This document shows positions 1 through 5,740 of a DNA stretch of 6,941 nt, piece by piece; position 1 is the first letter of the stretch; each line of letters opens with the position of its first letter. Location of the stretch: the NCBI GenBank assembly GCA_016763115.1, contig JAESUL010000104.1:1-6941 (forward strand). The letters are read 5' to 3'. A program made the position numbers and the translations under genes. The notes under the pieces are model-generated. The model was not told where the DNA came from. It made no database searches and was given only the letters and a program-made list of their open reading frames with translations. This stretch comes from Phycisphaerales bacterium. GTDB taxonomy: Bacteria; Planctomycetota; Phycisphaerae; Phycisphaerales; UBA1924.

Positions 1-51
1 GGCGAGTAGTGGCACCCATGATGTACTTTGAAGTCATCAGACACGACCTAG
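1..51 (-). repeat. Partial copy of REP-like hairpin repeat plus its flank motif (copy C)
   Basis: Read on the minus strand, the window edge carries GGGTGCCACTACTCGCC (17 to 1), identical over 16 bases to the two complete units near 1073 and 1165. Its 3' half is cut off by the window boundary. Fifteen bases before it, at 51-33, is CTAGGTCGTGTCTGATGAC, which matches 16 of 19 bases of the sequence at 1204-1186 next to copy B. The flank motif supplies the TAG stop codon of the methyltransferase gene. Identity to the other copies is seen directly; membership of a mobile repeat family is inferred. Confidence 0.75.
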
Positions 52-800
52 CCCAGCAGCGTCGCAGTACGCTTGGGATGCGTAAAAAGAAAGTTGTTGG
101 CGTAGTTGGGCTTGTCGTTGGGGTCACGCTGGTGCTTGGCGTAGTCAAACTCGTCCATACCAATCAACCGCCCGGCATGAAAACACCGTCCCTCGTACCC
201 CAGTGACCGGAAGATCTCCCAGAGTTCGCCAACAGGGTCCGAGTCATCGTCGGCGTGGCGCTTCTCGCACTCGACAAGTACACCCGGGCGGTACTTCTCA
301 AGCGTGTTGCTCCCCGCACGGAAGATATCACGCTCCGCGCCCTCGGTGTCGCACTTGATGAAATCAATCCGCTTGAGGGCGTACTCGCCGGCGATATCGT
401 TGAGCGCGATCGAGGGGACCTCGACGGCACGGACGGGTCCGTCGGCATCGGCTTCGAGTTCACGGATGCTTGCGCCGTGCGATGGGCCTTCGCCGGGAAT
501 GTGCAAGGTGATGGTCCCGGTGTGCGTCGAGACCGCACTGTGGCGGATGCGGACGCGGGTGTTGGCTTGGTAGAGTTCTTTGAGCCTTGCTGCGAGTTCT
601 TGCTGAGGCTCGATCGCGACGACATGCCCCTTGGGCCCGACGCCCTTGCTCATCCAATAGGTGTACGCGCCCTTGTGGGCACCGATATCAATGGCGGTGC
701 CGCCCGATGGGATGAGCCGGCGCATTTCTGCGATCTCGGCCGGGTCGTGTCGGCGTTTGTAGCGGTGGGCGCGTTGGATGAGCCGGAGCGTCTGAATCAT
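48..800 (-). CDS. FkbM family S-adenosylmethionine-dependent methyltransferase
   Basis: A 250-residue class I methyltransferase of the FkbM family, which typically O-methylates sugars, glycolipids or polyketide-like products; the substrate cannot be told here. The SAM-binding motif I is AIDIGAHKGAY (residues 36-46), followed by VVAIEPQ (60-66), where the acidic residue ends strand beta2. The diagnostic FkbM block DFIKCDTEGAE lies at 146-156, and VLVECE at 174-179. There is no signal peptide or membrane span, so it should be cytoplasmic. The reading frame stays open to an ATG at 1028, but those 76 extra residues lie antisense to the small membrane-protein gene and across its promoter, and show no domain. 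The ATG at 800 sits 5 bases after a TATACT box on the minus strand and gives the usual family N-terminus. No Shine-Dalgarno is visible, so the mRNA may be leaderless. The stop TAG lies inside a dispersed repeat motif. Confidence 0.9.
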   Translation of the reverse strand: MIQTLRLIQRAHRYKRRHDPAEIAEMRRLIPSGGTAIDIGAHKGAYTYWMSKGVGPKGHVVAIEPQQELAARLKELYQANTRVRIRHSAVSTHTGTITLHIPGEGPSHGASIRELEADADGPVRAVEVPSIALNDIAGEYALKRIDFIKCDTEGAERDIFRAGSNTLEKYRPGVLVECEKRHADDDSDPVGELWEIFRSLGYEGRCFHAGRLIGMDEFDYAKHQRDPNDKPNYANNFLFTHPKRTATLLG

Positions 801-805
801 CGCCA

Positions 806-835
806 AGTATAGATCCGCTCTTGTGCATCGGCGAA
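806..835 (-). promoter_or_regulatory. Putative promoter of the FkbM methyltransferase gene
   Basis: On the minus strand a TATACT -10 box (811-806) is preceded 18 bases upstream by TTCGCC (835-830), a weak -35. The -10 box ends 5 bases before the ATG at 800, which would put the transcript start at or next to the start codon. It overlaps the oppositely directed promoter at 821-848. Predicted from sequence only. Confidence 0.45.
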
Positions 836-848
836 TATCTGGTATACT
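821..848 (+). promoter_or_regulatory. Putative promoter of the small basic membrane protein gene
   Basis: TTGTGC (821-826) and TATACT (843-848) are separated by 16 bases and resemble a sigma-70 promoter. A transcript start near 855 would leave a very short leader carrying GGAG (856-859), 8 bases before the ATG at 868. The -35 region overlaps the upstream part of the minus-strand promoter, so the two polymerases would compete for this site. Confidence 0.5.
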
Positions 849-867
849 CTGTGCTGGAGACCTGCCC

Positions 868-1041
868 ATGCCAACTTGGCTCATGATTCTGATACTCGCC
901 ATCGCTGTGGTCGGCACCATTATAGGGCTGATCGCCATGTTCACCGAGATGGGCGTCAAGCGATCGACCGGGACCATGAAAACAAGCCGATCGAGCAAGA
1001 CCAAACGCTCCGGGCAGGGCGGGTCCAAAAAGCGAAAATAA
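868..1041 (+). CDS. Small single-span membrane protein with basic C-terminal tail, unknown function
   Basis: A 57-residue protein that I cannot assign to a family. Residues 4-25 form one strongly hydrophobic helix (WLMILILAIAVVGTIIGLIA). After this the chain is soluble and very basic: from residue 31 on there are eleven Lys/Arg in 27 residues, with many Ser, Thr and Gly, ending in SKKRK. By the positive-inside rule the tail should be cytoplasmic, where it might touch nucleic acid, ribosomes or acidic lipid; that is inference. The ATG at 868 is preferred over the ATG at 823 because GGAG at 856-859 is well spaced and a promoter-like TATACT lies just upstream. It is the only gene in the window with a clear ribosome binding site. 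It is transcribed away from the methyltransferase gene and followed by the repeat region. Confidence 0.65.
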   Translation: MPTWLMILILAIAVVGTIIGLIAMFTEMGVKRSTGTMKTSRSSKTKRSGQGGSKKRK

Positions 1042-1050
1042 GAATACTGC

Positions 1051-1069
1051 TACGCGATCTTCTCTGAGG
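1051..1069. repeat. 19-bp direct repeat, copy 1 (matches the 3' end of the PgpH-like gene)
   Basis: TACGCGATCTTCTCTGAGG here matches 18 of 19 bases at 1231-1249, which spans the last five sense codons and two bases of the stop codon of the downstream PgpH-like gene. The two copies bracket the 161 bases 1070-1230, which contain the hairpin pair. It could be a duplication made when the repeat element inserted, a duplicated gene tail, or part of the repeat itself. Confidence 0.7.
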
Positions 1070-1072
1070 GCC

Positions 1073-1106
1073 GGGTGCCACTACTCGCCCGTAGGGCGCA
1101 GTAGTG
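1073..1106 (+). repeat. REP-like hairpin unit, copy A
   Basis: A 34-base imperfect palindrome starting GGGTGCC. CACTACTCGCCC (1079-1090) pairs with GGGCG-C-AGTAGTG (1094-1106) through 12 base pairs with one bulged C at 1099 and a GTA loop. It has the form of a REP unit: a short conserved 5' head followed by a bulged palindrome. No T-run follows, so it is not a standard intrinsic terminator. Confidence 0.8.
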
Positions 1107-1130
1107 CTGATGGTGCGCAAAGATAGAAGA

Positions 1131-1165
1131 CACTACTGCGCTGAAGACAGCGAGTAGTGGCACCC
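1131..1165 (-). repeat. REP-like hairpin unit, copy B (inverted relative to copy A)
   Basis: Read on the minus strand from 1165, GGGTGCCACTACTCGC is identical to the start of copy A, giving a perfect 16-bp inverted repeat (1073-1088 and 1150-1165). The unit forms its own hairpin: CACTACTCGCT (1159-1149) pairs with AGCG-C-AGTAGTG (1142-1131), 11 base pairs with a bulged base at the same place as copy A, around a six-base loop. The distal arms of A and B (1096-1106, 1131-1141) are also 11-base perfect inverted repeats, so A and B could fold separately or as one long hairpin. Two REP units head to head with a 24-base spacer form a REPIN-like structure. Confidence 0.8.
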
Positions 1166-1171
1166 GATGAG

Positions 1172-1255
1172 AAATAATTGGGAAAGCCGTCAGAGACGAC
1201 CTAGGCATGGACCGATGGCACGCAATTATTTATGCGATCTTCTCTGAGGTCGTCT
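1172..1255. repeat. Two interleaved 9-bp inverted repeats at the 3' end of the PgpH-like gene
   Basis: AAATAATTG (1172-1180) is the reverse complement of CAATTATTT (1223-1231), and AGACGACCT (1194-1202) of AGGTCGTCT (1247-1255). The pairs cross rather than nest, so in RNA they could form alternatives or a pseudoknot, but not one simple hairpin. The right arms fall on the stop and last codons of the minus-strand gene. Otherwise 1166-1229 holds no gene. Confidence 0.45.
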
Positions 1256-3641
1256 GCTTTCCATGGTCATCGGCTTCCTTGGATTTTTCATCCTCGGAGG
1301 TGCTCGCGTAGCGAATCCGCCCGTGGTAGATGCTCGCGACCGATTTGGTGATCGATTCACAGATAGTGTTGAGCTCGCGGAAGGTCAGATCGCACTCGTC
1401 GAACTGCCCGTCGCTCATCCGCTTGTTGGCAAGCGTGCGCACCAACGCGTCGATCCGCGCGGGGGTGGGCTCGGCTAGGGTCCGCGTCGCGCTCTCGACC
1501 GCATCAGAAAGCATCGTGATGGCGACTTCTTTGGTCCGCGGACGCGGGCCGGGGTACCGGTAGTTGATCTCGTCGGGGAGCTGCTCGGCGGTTTCTTGGA
1601 GGATCTGCTCAGCTGTGCGTTCTTCGTCGGCATGCTCGGCCTGCTCGCGGGCGCGCCGGTAAAAGTATTCCACAAGTGTCGTCCCGTGGTGGGCTTCGAT
1701 GAAATGCCTCAGCACCTTGGGCAGCGAGTGCTCGTTGGCCATCTCCATGCCGTCTTTGACATGTCCGATGATGACGAGCAGCGACATCGCCGGGTTGAGC
1801 TTGTCGTGCTTGTTGAGCCCGCCGGATTGGTTCTCGATAAAATAATCGGGCTTGTTCATCTTCCCGATATCGTGGTACAAGCACCCGACATAGGTCAGCA
1901 GCGCGTCGGCGCCGATTGATTCGGCTGCACTCTCGGCGATCGAGGCGACATTGAGCGAATGGTTGTAGGTCCCCGGCGCACGCTGCTGGAGCTCACGCAG
2001 AATCGGCTGCTTGGGATCACGCAGCTCGATCAGGGTCATCCCCGTCGTGATGTCAAACACTTTTTCAATGAACGGCAAGATAAACAACGCGATCCCGCCA
2101 ACAAGCAGGCCCGCGATCAACGAATGGGCGCTGGCAGTAATGACCGAACCGGAGATCGCCGTTCCTCCCGCACCCACGGTGGGCAGCATAATCAACTGGT
2201 TGAAGAGTGTTCCTATGCACAACGCGCCCGCGGTGATGATCGACATGCGGATGAGTGTTCTGCGTTCGCGGATCTCGCGGAGTTGGACAACCGCCGATCC
2301 GATCCCGATGAGCATCACGATGACCATCCCGATATCGAGCTTGAGCGCAAGGGCGATCAGGAACGCGACGATCGAGGACACGACCAGCGCGGTCCGTTGG
2401 TCGTAGGCGACACACACAAGCACCGCGACGAGCACGACGGCGGTCAGCGAGCCGAGCCAGAGCAGACGCGGGTCATACGCCACGAGTAGCGACGCGCTGA
2501 ACACCGCCACGAGCATGAGCAGGCTCAGCCAAGCGAACCTTGCGGGTCGGCGTGCGATTTTGGTACTGAACATCGCCAAGTACCCGCTGAGCCCGAGTAC
2601 AACCGCACCGATGAGCCCAACGATCGAGACCCACCGCAGCACACGCCTCGTCAGGTTGCCCTGGGCGTGGAACTCGCGGATTTCTTGGTTGGCGAGTTTG
2701 AGTGTGGTTTGTTCGAGGATGTCGCCGCGCGCGTAGAGCCGTTGCCCGACGGTGATCGTTCGGCGCACGGGCAAGATGAGTTCGGCCGCCTCGCTCTGGG
2801 CAGCGATCGTCGCGGTGGTGTCGGCACTAAATGTCGGACGCGGGTCCTGGAGAAGGCGTTGACGCACGATGGATGCGACGGGCTCGGTGAACCCGGCGAT
2901 CCGAACAATCCGATTGATCTCATCTTTGATCTGCTCGCGATTCTCGATATTGATCGCATCGTCGCGACTGATGCGCTGGGGGTCGGCGATCTGCTCGATC
3001 TCGGGCCCGTAGCGCAGCTCGATCTGCGAGTTGCGACCTTCCTGGGTGGCGCGCTGCCAGCTCTGTCGATCCATCATCGGACGCCGGCGGAGGATCGCAT
3101 CGAGTTCCTCGACATGCCGCTGCCATTGATCGCTCGATGCCTCGTCGTCGGGCATCGAGTTGAGCACCGCGAATGCCTCTTCGCTGAGCCCAAAGCGGAC
3201 ACGGATCGACCGGTCAACCTTATCAAACTGCGAGACCCCCGCCAAGGTCCTTGGCAGGTTGGCAAGCGAGGCGCGGATGTCTTCGAGCACGGGCAAATCG
3301 GCGCTGTATACGCGGGGGATGTTCTGGCGGGCGTCTTCTTTGAGGCGCTGGGTCTGCTGGAGATCCTTCGCGATGAACTCGACGCGCGAGGTCCGCGTCT
3401 CGCCAGCGATCTGCCCGACGGCGACGAGGGGCTGGCTCCGCGTCCAGATGGTCAGGGTTGATGATGCGAGCACAAAGAGCACGAGCACCAACGCGCCCCA
3501 AAAAAGCGTGGGCGAAGCGACCCAGTCCGCAAGCCGATGCCTGAGCGATCGCTCACCAATGCGGACGACCACCCGGCGAGGCGAGGCCTGCTTGGTCTTG
3601 GGGGTCGCTTTGGAGACTGGTTTGGTGGGTTCTTTGGACAT
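1230..3641 (-). CDS. pgpH: PgpH-like 7TM-HD membrane phosphodiesterase (predicted c-di-AMP hydrolase)
   Basis: An 803-residue integral membrane protein with the full 7TMR-HD architecture. A basic N-terminal tail is followed by a membrane span (about 47-66), an extracytoplasmic 7TMR-HDED domain (about 68-330), a block of about seven membrane helices (332-525), then a cytoplasmic HD domain (about 550-720). The metal ligands expected for PgpH are all present: H561 (in GTYNHS), H590 and D591 (YHDIGK), H627, H651 and H652 (EAHHGT), and D713 (LSDAVE). The post-HD block GQFDECDLTFRELN (745-758) and YHGRIRY are also family features. Characterised relatives hydrolyse cyclic di-AMP to pApA, so that is the predicted activity. 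The tail 780-803 is highly charged. In many bacteria this gene sits beside ybeY and era; here it stands alone. No Shine-Dalgarno precedes the ATG at 3641. Its last codons are part of a repeated sequence. Confidence 0.93.
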   Translation of the reverse strand: MSKEPTKPVSKATPKTKQASPRRVVVRIGERSLRHRLADWVASPTLFWGALVLVLFVLASSTLTIWTRSQPLVAVGQIAGETRTSRVEFIAKDLQQTQRLKEDARQNIPRVYSADLPVLEDIRASLANLPRTLAGVSQFDKVDRSIRVRFGLSEEAFAVLNSMPDDEASSDQWQRHVEELDAILRRRPMMDRQSWQRATQEGRNSQIELRYGPEIEQIADPQRISRDDAINIENREQIKDEINRIVRIAGFTEPVASIVRQRLLQDPRPTFSADTTATIAAQSEAAELILPVRRTITVGQRLYARGDILEQTTLKLANQEIREFHAQGNLTRRVLRWVSIVGLIGAVVLGLSGYLAMFSTKIARRPARFAWLSLLMLVAVFSASLLVAYDPRLLWLGSLTAVVLVAVLVCVAYDQRTALVVSSIVAFLIALALKLDIGMVIVMLIGIGSAVVQLREIRERRTLIRMSIITAGALCIGTLFNQLIMLPTVGAGGTAISGSVITASAHSLIAGLLVGGIALFILPFIEKVFDITTGMTLIELRDPKQPILRELQQRAPGTYNHSLNVASIAESAAESIGADALLTYVGCLYHDIGKMNKPDYFIENQSGGLNKHDKLNPAMSLLVIIGHVKDGMEMANEHSLPKVLRHFIEAHHGTTLVEYFYRRAREQAEHADEERTAEQILQETAEQLPDEINYRYPGPRPRTKEVAITMLSDAVESATRTLAEPTPARIDALVRTLANKRMSDGQFDECDLTFRELNTICESITKSVASIYHGRIRYASTSEDEKSKEADDHGKQTTSEKIA
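1231..1249. repeat. 19-bp direct repeat, copy 2 (inside the PgpH-like gene end)
   Basis: TATGCGATCTTCTCTGAGG matches the copy at 1051-1069 with one difference. On the minus strand it encodes the residues SEKIA and most of the stop codon. The following bases on the plus strand, GTCGTCTGCTTTCC, also resemble the flank motif of repeat copy B (GTCGTCTCTGACGGCTTTCC), which suggests that repeat-derived sequence may have replaced the original gene end. Confidence 0.6.
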
Positions 3642-3717
3642 GGATCGTGTGCTTGGCTCTAGGGCTATCTATTCGAGGCCCGGTCAGTGGGTCTATCGGC
3701 GGTTTTCAGACTCGTGT

Positions 3718-3732
3718 CCGGTCTCAAACCGG
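3718..3732. repeat. Small palindrome in the divergent intergenic region
   Basis: CCGGT-CTCAA-ACCGG is a 5-bp stem with a 5-base loop, between the divergent starts at 3641 and 3796. It is short enough to be chance. The rest of 3642-3770 shows no gene and no convincing promoter for the minus-strand gene. Confidence 0.25.
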
Positions 3733-3770
3733 GTTCGGATTCGTGCTTCTGCCCATCGTGATCCCCCGAG

Positions 3771-3788
3771 CTACCGGAACGGTAGAAT
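3771..3788 (+). promoter_or_regulatory. Palindrome overlapping a putative -10 box upstream of the lipoprotein gene
   Basis: CTACCG-GAA-CGGTAG (3771-3785) is a perfect 6-bp inverted repeat with a 3-base centre. Its right arm overlaps TAGAAT (3783-3788), a plausible -10 box ending 7 bases before the ATG at 3796. That placement would suit a repressor operator, and the transcript would be leaderless. No good -35 is seen at the expected distance, so the promoter call is tentative. Confidence 0.4.
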
Positions 3789-3795
3789 AGAGTAT

Positions 3796-4296
3796 ATGAC
3801 CACGCCTCCATCAACCACCCCGTCATTTCCAATGCAAACCCCGATTCGGTTCCTCTGCGCTGCAGCAGGGGCGATAACACTCTGTCTCGGTGCCCTGGGC
3901 GGGTGCAACACGCCCCAGACCCAGACCCCCTCGATAAACATCCCTTATAGAGGGGGGGCAACAATCGAAGCGGTTGATCCGGCCAAAACCCCGTTTCATG
4001 GATGGAAACGCGTCGATCAGGGGGTCACCATCGGCGCGATGGAAGAACTCATCATCGCGCGGGTGATCGAGACCGATGGCGTGCGATCGCGGAAATACTC
4101 CCTGCGGACCCTGCAGGGCAACCCAGGCTCACTTCGCGTGACCCGCCAAGATGTCGGCCTGGGCATAGAGCCCTCCGCCGGACTCTTGATCGAATGCCAG
4201 ATCCGCCAAACGGGTAATCCCGGGCTCGAACAGAATCTCTTGGATGCCATCCGTCGCGCCATGCTCGAACAGCATCGGCTCGAACACGAAGACTGA
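3796..4296 (+). CDS. Putative lipoprotein, unknown function
   Basis: A 166-residue protein with a lipoprotein signal: a hydrophobic stretch (about 19-34) ending in the lipobox L34-G35-G36-C37, with acylation expected at C37. After this come a Thr/Gln/Pro-rich linker (38-50) and a small soluble domain (about 55-166) containing GWKRVDQGVTIGAMEELIIARV (split by no gap, residues 69-90), an alternating strand pattern, and a charged C-terminal helix. I do not recognise the domain. The frame is open from 3160, but the first 212 residues of that longer frame are antisense to the PgpH-like gene and would bury the signal peptide. ATG 3796 follows a -10-like box; ATG 3832 (residue 13) would give a more classical 25-residue signal peptide and is a real alternative. 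It ends 5 bp from the convergent kinase gene. Confidence 0.7.
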   Translation: MTTPPSTTPSFPMQTPIRFLCAAAGAITLCLGALGGCNTPQTQTPSINIPYRGGATIEAVDPAKTPFHGWKRVDQGVTIGAMEELIIARVIETDGVRSRKYSLRTLQGNPGSLRVTRQDVGLGIEPSAGLLIECQIRQTGNPGLEQNLLDAIRRAMLEQHRLEHED

Positions 4297-4301
4297 TTCA
4301 C

Positions 4302-5633
4302 TCACTTATTCGTTGATTGATGATCGGCACCAACGCAGTTGGGCAGATCAACGATCATGGTCGTGCCCTGCCCATAGACGGACCGCACACTGATCGACCC
4401 GCCGAGCCTTTTGCACGCGTGCTTGACAATCGCGAGCCCGAGCCCGGTGCCTCGTTCTGCGGGCGTGTTTGTTGGTTCGTTGATCCGGTAGAACCGCTCA
4501 AATATGCGTTGTTGTTCAGCGATCGCGATGCCGACGCCCTTGTCGCGCACACGGATTTGTAGCCCGCGTGGGTGGTCGGGTGCTTGAGGCAGTTTGGATT
4601 GTGGATCGGCGATGATTTCTTCGATTGAAAACTGCACACGCACGCTGGTGTCCTCTTTGGTAAACTTGGCAGCGTTCTCGATGAGGTTGCGGACAATGAG
4701 CTTGACGAGCACGGGGTCGGAGGCGATCACTTCGAGCCCGTTTTCGATCTCCGGTTCGATCGTGACCGATCGGCGCGCACAGATCGCCGAGAACTCGTCG
4801 CTGGTATCAGCAACAAGATCGGCGAGGGCGATCTGCTCTCGGCCCGGTGGCGAGTCGGGCGATTCGAGCCTTGAAAGATCGAGCAGATCATTGACCAGCA
4901 ACTCCAGGCGAGAAGCGTTGCGGGCGATCATCGCGAGCATCCGCTCACGCATCGCTTCGGTCGGTTCGCCCGTGTCCATCAGTGTGTCAACCGCGCCGCG
5001 GATGGAGGCGATGGGCGTGCGGAGTTCGTGGCTTGCATTGGAAGCAAAGTCGGCCTTGAGGGCGACCGCGTTGGCGAGCTCGGTGATGTCACGAAAGGTC
5101 AGCACACACCCGAGTTCGCTTTCGAGTGGATCGACCGCGACATCAAAGTCATGCCCCTGCCCCGCGATGGGCATGGCGATCCGGGTGTGTCCAGACTCCC
5201 CATTGATCGCACGCGACGCAAGATCAAGCACGCTCTGGTGGGTGATGAGTTCGTCCAGAGCCGTATTCGTCAACGCACGGTCACCGCCAAAGGTGAGTTC
5301 GGCGGCTCGGTTGGCGAGGATGATCGTCTCGCCTTGCACCACGATGATGGGGATATCCGAAGCGTTGAGAACCAGCCCGAGAAAGTGAGATCGTGATTTG
5401 AGGGCGATCTGGTCCTTAGAGAGACCGGCTATGGTGGAGAACTGCTCGGCAAAGACCTGTCGTCTGCGGTACACAACCACCGCGAGCCAGCCCAGCGCGA
5501 GGACTCCAAAGAAAAGGATTGCAGGCTCAAAGAACCCAGCGATGAGTGATCCAAAGAGGACCGCTGCGGGCAAGATCGCGTTGCCCCGCTGCTCGGGATT
5601 ATCAGGAGAGTGGATTTGTGGCCCAAGGCTCAT
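4302..5633 (-). CDS. PhoR-like membrane sensor histidine kinase
   Basis: A 443-residue sensor kinase. Two adjacent hydrophobic segments (about 19-35 and 37-55) form a membrane hairpin with almost no periplasmic loop, then a basic YRRRQ stop. A linker leads to a PAS domain (about 84-185), a HisKA dimerisation domain with the phosphorylatable H202 in SHELRTP (201-207), and a HATPase domain. Its N box is NLIENAAKFT (316-325), G1 DKGVGI (364-369), F box FERFYR (378-383) and G2 GTGLGLAIV (395-403). All catalytic motifs are intact. Length and layout match PhoR, the phosphate-starvation kinase, but without the partner regulator or pho genes nearby the signal remains unassigned. The PAS domain and membrane region are the only visible sensory parts. 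No Shine-Dalgarno precedes the ATG at 5633. It runs tail to tail into the lipoprotein gene and starts divergently from the ketoacyl-synthase gene. Confidence 0.93.
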   Translation of the reverse strand: MSLGPQIHSPDNPEQRGNAILPAAVLFGSLIAGFFEPAILFFGVLALGWLAVVVYRRRQVFAEQFSTIAGLSKDQIALKSRSHFLGLVLNASDIPIIVVQGETIILANRAAELTFGGDRALTNTALDELITHQSVLDLASRAINGESGHTRIAMPIAGQGHDFDVAVDPLESELGCVLTFRDITELANAVALKADFASNASHELRTPIASIRGAVDTLMDTGEPTEAMRERMLAMIARNASRLELLVNDLLDLSRLESPDSPPGREQIALADLVADTSDEFSAICARRSVTIEPEIENGLEVIASDPVLVKLIVRNLIENAAKFTKEDTSVRVQFSIEEIIADPQSKLPQAPDHPRGLQIRVRDKGVGIAIAEQQRIFERFYRINEPTNTPAERGTGLGLAIVKHACKRLGGSISVRSVYGQGTTMIVDLPNCVGADHQSTNK

Positions 5634-5727
5634 GGGGGTATTGTTTGCCTACCGGCCCGATGGCGGGTGGAAATCTCTGATCTTCACCGAGGTTTCACCG
5701 CTTCGATGGCGGAATGAGGGATCTTGG

Positions 5728-5735
5728 TATACGAT
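5728..5735 (+). promoter_or_regulatory. Putative -10 region of the ketoacyl-synthase-like gene
   Basis: TATACGAT contains two possible -10 hexamers (TATACG, TACGAT), the second ending 5 bases before the ATG at 5741; CCCCC fills the gap. With no Shine-Dalgarno, a leaderless transcript is plausible. A -35 is not clear. The remainder of the 107-bp divergent region (5634-5727) shows no gene and no recognisable operator. Confidence 0.35.
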
Positions 5736-5740
5736 CCCCC

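Noticed and set aside
801..1028. N-terminal extension of the methyltransferase frame (76 residues)
   Set aside because: It is antisense to the small membrane-protein gene, crosses both putative promoters, shows no family similarity, and the family N-terminus fits the ATG at 800.
1073..1165. Intrinsic transcription terminator
   Set aside because: The stems are strong but no T-run follows on either strand, and a third copy plus inverted pairing fit a dispersed repeat better. Incidental terminator activity is not excluded.
1..1165. CRISPR array
   Set aside because: The copies are in opposite orientations, irregularly spaced by about 1 kb, and have hairpin-specific structure; there is no regular spacer pattern.
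1959..3461. Several long plus-strand open frames across the PgpH-like gene (for example 1959-2489 and 2667-3461)
   Set aside because: They lie opposite a conserved protein, are Asp/Arg/His-rich translations typical of high-GC antisense frames, and have no start signals or domains.
3542..3555. 14-bp perfect palindrome TGAGCGATCGCTCA
   Set aside because: It lies inside coding sequence for the conserved N-terminal region of the PgpH-like protein and is explained by the general GATC richness.
3160..3795. Upstream extension of the lipoprotein frame (212 residues)
   Set aside because: Most of it is antisense to the well-supported PgpH-like gene, is of low-complexity Ser/Arg-rich composition, and would place the lipoprotein signal peptide in mid-protein.
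4594..5396. Plus-strand open frames across the kinase gene
   Set aside because: Ser/Arg-rich antisense shadows of an intact kinase.
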